Source of the DNA: Pegea sp. RAD2-039
Taxonomy: Eukaryota; Chordata; Thaliacea; Salpida; Salpidae
Length of the DNA stretch: 64,000 nt
Assembly (NCBI GenBank): GCA_034620365.1
Contig: JAQGEQ010000133.1
Span: 26,001-90,000, forward strand
Reading direction: 5' to 3'
Shown here: positions 60,275 through 64,000 of the stretch, one piece after another
Layout of the letters: each line of letters starts with the position of its first letter
Numbering within the stretch: the stretch's first letter is position 1
Notes under the pieces: generated by a model
The model's database searches: none
What the model was told of the DNA's origin: nothing
Seen by the model: the letters and a program-made list of their open reading frames with translations, nothing else
Translations under genes and position numbers: made by a program

Positions 60275-62160
60275 ATCCTGGATTAGTGCTTTTCTCCTTA
60301 TCGTGATAAATCAGTGTTTAACCCACAAACACTAGAATCAAAATACTTTTTATTAAGCATTTTTTTAGGAGTATCTACCATTTGCTTGCAAAGTCGATTA
60401 TGCTAGATCTTTAATTTGAAGTCGACTAAATGTCGATATAACTATTACTAATGTATCTAAAAATGTTAGTTTGTAATTCATAAATTTATATCTGATAGAT
60501 TCTCTTTTGTTGTATAATAATCTTTAACTTTAGTTATTTGAAAGTGTAATTTTATCAAGCTATAACTTCATTATTATTAACAACAACCTTATTTGATTTA
60601 ACCAATTAAGTGTATTTGTGATTGACAGAAAGAAGTCAAAATTAAGAATTATTAAAGAAAGAATAGAACTACTTTAAAAGTAAAAGTAAAATACAATCAA
60701 TTCTAAATCAAATCAAATTTATAAAACAAACTATAATAAGAAGATGAACAAAGTGAATTTAGAAGTTTAATTTTCAAATTCATCAAAATTACTTTGCTAA
60801 GAATTAATTTACAATGGAAATCTTTATTTTATAAATAATAATCTTAAAATTTTCATATTAATTTGTAACAATAAAGAAAAATTAAAATTCTATTTTAATT
60901 TACAAAATAATTTTAACAAAAACGAATAAAAAATTTTTAATTTTTACTTTTTTTGTAATCTACAGTGGAAAAACAAATTTAATTAATCTATTTTAGGTTA
61001 AAATTATTATTTTTATGGTTTTGATACAAACGTTTTAAAATGTATCATCTTGTACAAAATATATAAAATTATTTTTAAAATGAAAAACATCATCCAATTT
61101 ATATTTAAAGGTGGTTTTCTTGAAAGTTAGTATTTAATGTTTATTTTTTTGCTTTAAAAAAGCTCATTTTTAAGTGTTTAAATTATAATAATTATTATAA
61201 ACTTTTAGTATTACGATTGTAGATGAGGAATAATTAAGCTAAAAGATAAACATCTGAACTTTTAAAAAATGTTACTAACAGAACAATAAACATTAAAAAC
61301 GATTGTTAAAATTTTGCTATAAAGTAGAAAGTTCAACATTTTGGTAAAACAACAAGATTAAAATATAAAAATTAAAAATATTTAGTCAAACATTTTCTCT
61401 TGGGGTTGTGAATTGTTATGGTTATAAAATTTTTATAAGAAAAATCTATAATTAGCTTATTTTTTTACCTTTAAATAATTCACTTTGCGGTCATATAAGT
61501 TCTTATATCATTATAAATTATTTATTAATTATATAAAATAAATTTAATGTTCATAATAGCTATAATTTTTAAAATTATTTATATATATTTTTATGAAATA
61601 AAGTTATCAGATGAAACTACATATGAAACAGATTTTAGTGATACTCTTAAAATTTTAAAGTAATTATTTCAAAGCTAGAAAACCTATTCAAGTTTTTTCA
61701 CATTATCCTAGAACTGTTTAGATAAATGAAATAAAGTTTTGACTTAAATCAATTTGATCGTATTATCTGTAAATAATAGAAGTTCACTTTATTCAACTTA
61801 CTCACTAATTGTATTTTCCATAAAAAGTTATTCAAGTCCAAATTATAACTTCAAGCAAATTATAACCCAAGATCATTAACTGATCATAAGATTGAAATAT
61901 ACATCTTGTAAATAATATATAATTATTATCAGAAAATGTTTAAGAGATGAATGCTTGCTTTATTGTTATCAACAAGGTTATACAACTTCTACTTATTATC
62001 TTAGGTTTGTTGTATCGTTAAGTATTACGAGTACTTTAATCAATTTATAACATTAATGAAAATATTATTATTATAATAATATTATTGGTTCAATTTAAAA
62101 TCAAGTATCAGTAAGATAATTACTTTCCTTTTTGTAGTTTTGAAAAAATTAAAACTTTTT
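60275..62160 (+). repeat. Repeat family C, longest forward copy
   Basis: Reverse complement of 24666-26310, and directly similar to 42.1-42.5 kb at its start. It ends in the GTTGTATCGTTAAG box that begins family D (62.0-62.8 kb), so C and D overlap here as they do not at 43 kb. A GTCGACTAAATGTCGAT hairpin is at 60421. Confidence 0.7.
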
Positions 62161-62800
62161 CATGGGATTACTTAATAATATCATGATCAGTAAGATGAGT
62201 CATAGTTCTAAAATATTACCTTTATAGTCAACCCAACTTCAACATTAAATGTTTAAGCTACATAAACTAATAGATAATACAAAATAATAATTATTATCAT
62301 TTACTTTTCTTTGTCAAAAAAGAGTTTAACACAAAAAATACAAAATCAAAATTACGGATACTTTTTCGTTTAAAATTGATCCCACAAACTGTAGATTGTA
62401 ACAAAGTTGTTATGACCAAAAAATTCTGAGAAGTTCTCAGATGATTGTAAACAATACATTAGAAACCCAATTTGAAGTTGAAATACTTTCAACGGAAATC
62501 GATTAAGTAACTAGAAGACTACCTTGAGTTTCTATTCTCTGAAAGTAGCATCATAAAAGTGATTTAAGTTGAAAATTAATTTTATTCATGTAAACAAATA
62601 ACTGATAATTTGACAAAATCTTTACAACTAGAAAAAAAAGTTTTAACGAATTTAGTATTTTTAAAATAGAATTTTTAAATGCATTCTTAAGTCTGAATAA
62701 TTAAAAACTTTCTACTTTGGATAGTTTCAGTAGAAATGAGTTTTAAAAACAACTTTACAAAACATTTTTTTAAAATTTTCATTTTCTGATAGTAACCAAT
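62000..62800 (+). repeat. Repeat family D, second copy
   Basis: Direct duplicate of 43165-43970. The GATCCCACAAACTGTAGATT box is at about 62380 and the GAAGTTGAAATACTTTCAAC hairpin near 62475. Its CTCF-like site has decayed. Confidence 0.65.
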
Positions 62801-63411
62801 ATTAAAAACTAACAAATCAAAGATGATACTTTTTTCGATGGCATTAATCAAAAAACAAAACAAAGTTAATTATTTTATCTTTTAATTTAATTTTGTTAAT
62901 CAATATATATCTACAAATTGTTTATTTCTAAATTTTGCGCGTTTTCAAGAACTAATATGTCAAATGTTCCATAACAATTCTTTGACTATCATCTCTTTTG
63001 ATCTAATAATTGTCAAAACAAAAGTCAATTTTAATAATTACATTCTCCTTTATAAGGTTGGTTTGTTAAGAACTGTCAGAAAATGTTTTCCTTTGACAAC
63101 AATTTGAAATTATTTTTTTCCTTTTTATTACTTGTTTCTTTTTTAATTAAAATTTTCAAAAAATTTTCAAAATACAAGGTCGAGAGATGCTTTGAATATA
63201 TTTTTAAATTCTGAATAATTTTAATCGAAACGTAGTGAAGTATTGTAAAAACAAATCATTAAATTTAGTTTCTATTCGTTTTTAAAAATAGCTTTTAATT
63301 TAATTCAAAATAGACATTAATCTATTTTTTACAAAAGGTTTATAGAAGACTAGAAATAACAAATTTTATAAAACAACTAATTGAAATAATAAATTTATTA
63401 CAAAATTACAA

Positions 63412-63489
63412 ATGGTAGATTCTCATTGTAAAAGCTCGGCCGAAAACGGTGATATAGGATTTGCTATTAGTAATGATATTAAAGATAAA
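63412..63489 (+). CDS. Possible 5' coding exon of a gene running off the right edge
   Basis: ATG at 63412 (context ACAAATGG) opens 26 codons, MVDSHCKSSAENGDIGFAIS followed by NDIKDK, ending at an AAA|GTAAGA splice donor (63490). Read through, the frame stops after nine more residues at 63519. The stretch is clearly richer in G+C (AGCTCGGCCG) than the desert and has balanced amino-acid use. The first residues (MVDxH) resemble those of the PHD-like frame at 1233 (MVDPHK), possibly by chance. No domain can be named from 26 residues, and the next exon would be beyond 64000 or unseen. Confidence 0.3.
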
Positions 63490-63519
63490 GTAAGAGAAAG
63501 TGAGACGCAAAGAAACTAA

Positions 63520-64000
63520 TCGAGCAACACACAGTGAAACACAAAATAAAAAAATATTTAAAATTTCTCTCTTTTTTTGAAGCTAGTTTCTCTCCTCTTC
63601 AGCTTATTCGGAAAAGAAACCACCGTTTAAAATAAGAAAATATGATATATTTTATCTATTAAATACGTTGTGTTATTGAATGTAGAAACGAATAATACGA
63701 TTATTATAATCAAATTTGAAGGTTTTATTAACAGCAAGATTTGAAAATAATTTATTTGCAAAAATTCAATTTTTTATAAAGTTCATCGACAGATTGTCGA
63801 TTTCAAAAATAATAAAAGTTTTTGAATTACTTGTTATAGGATCTAGTGGTTTAATTATTATTTCTTTGTTTTATTAATTTCTTTCGATCTAGTGTTTGTC
63901 CGGAGGAAAGTATTTTTAACTTTTATTTTCTCTGTTAGTTTCATTTTCTAAAAACTGTGAGACATTTTTTATTTCTTTGACATCAATCTTATAGAAGATT
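63520..64000. other. Terminal stretch with an H3 hairpin and a CCGGA-type box
   Basis: If the 63490 donor is real this is intron. It contains the perfect 17-nt hairpin ATCGACAGATTGTCGAT (63785-63801) and GATCTAGTGTTTGTCCGGAG (about 63887), both shared in inverse order with 37.23-37.34 kb. No other feature is supported. Confidence 0.4.
63785..63801. other. H3 hairpin ATCGAC-N5-GTCGAT
   Basis: Perfect 6-bp stem with a 5-nt loop. Other copies are at 14937, 23944 (imperfect), 26149, 37327 (imperfect), 42246, 44796 (perfect) and 60421. Most lie next to a TTTCAAA, TTCCAAA or TTGAAG tract on one side. Confidence 0.55.

Larger units (their letters stand above)
5472..62800. repeat. About 57-kb gene desert made of diverged non-coding repeat units
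   Basis: No frame here exceeds about 90 codons, and none shows a recognisable domain, transposase, integrase or polymerase motif. The same segments recur in direct and inverted orientation with different degrees of divergence, and the order of modules is shuffled between copies. Short dyad-symmetric islands are far better conserved than the A+T-rich sequence between them. In the forward sense of the 12.1-15.2 kb copy the order is: hairpin GATGCAAAAGTGCATC, TATGTTTGTGGTATCG box, CTCF-like site, GTTGAAA hairpin (reversed), GTTTGTGGGATC box, TTGTTGACAA box, CATCAG/CTGATG hairpin, E-box palindrome, then a second hairpin/box/CTCF-like set and a CRE. Separate entries give the clearer copies. Confidence 0.7.

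Noticed and set aside
5472-62800. Autonomous transposon or endogenous viral element
   Set aside because: No reverse transcriptase, integrase, transposase, helicase or capsid-like frame could be read in any of the repeats. At most these are non-autonomous relics.

Overview
This window is eukaryotic nuclear DNA, most likely from an invertebrate animal. It is very A+T-rich (about three quarters or more A+T by eye) and has no operon-like gene packing. It carries C2H2 zinc-finger sequence with HTGEKP linkers, a PHD-type finger, and GT/AG splice signals. The lineage cannot be resolved from sequence alone. Coding sequence is limited to the two ends: a zinc-finger block in the first 4 kb, and a possible first exon at about 63.4 kb.

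Layout. Positions 1-172 hold a frameshifted C2H2 zinc-finger pseudogene on the + strand. A short reading frame at 1233-1493 keeps the spacing of a PHD finger but has lost four of its eight zinc ligands. Positions 1517-1979 hold seven perfect TGACGTCA (CRE/ATF-type) palindromes. A zinc-finger coding exon with four intact fingers lies on the minus strand at 3278-3892, with a splice acceptor just upstream and a decayed fifth finger just past its stop. From about 5.4 to 62.8 kb I find no convincing gene. This stretch is a mosaic of old, diverged, apparently non-coding repeats in both orientations, including a large inverted duplication (about 27.7-32.6 kb against 45.4-50.8 kb), several 0.7-3 kb direct duplications (for example 12.1-15.2 against 21.1-24.3 kb, and 17.1-19.4 against 53.8-55.5 kb), and foldback elements. 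At 63412 a short reading frame ends in a good splice donor and may be the 5' exon of a gene running off the right edge.

The most interesting signal is inside the desert. The repeat flanks are badly diverged, but the same short islands survive again and again. They are (i) a GC-rich site of the form CCGCTAGGTGGCGC or CCGCTACTTGGCGC, resembling the core recognition sequence of the insulator protein CTCF; (ii) a 16-nt hairpin GATGCAAAAGTGCATC in 12 places, often in pairs about 1.8-2.0 kb apart; (iii) an 18-nt hairpin GTTGAAATACTTTTCAAC about 100 bp from a GATCCCACAAACTCTAGATT box (more than 20 copies); (iv) a 17-nt hairpin of the type ATCGAC-N5-GTCGAT (8 copies); and (v) E-box palindromes around GTCATGTGAC. 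The desert therefore looks like many rearranged copies of one compound non-coding unit built from dyad-symmetric motifs. Whether these are protein-binding arrays, structured RNA, or fossils of a non-autonomous transposon cannot be decided by reading. All repeat boundaries are by-eye estimates.
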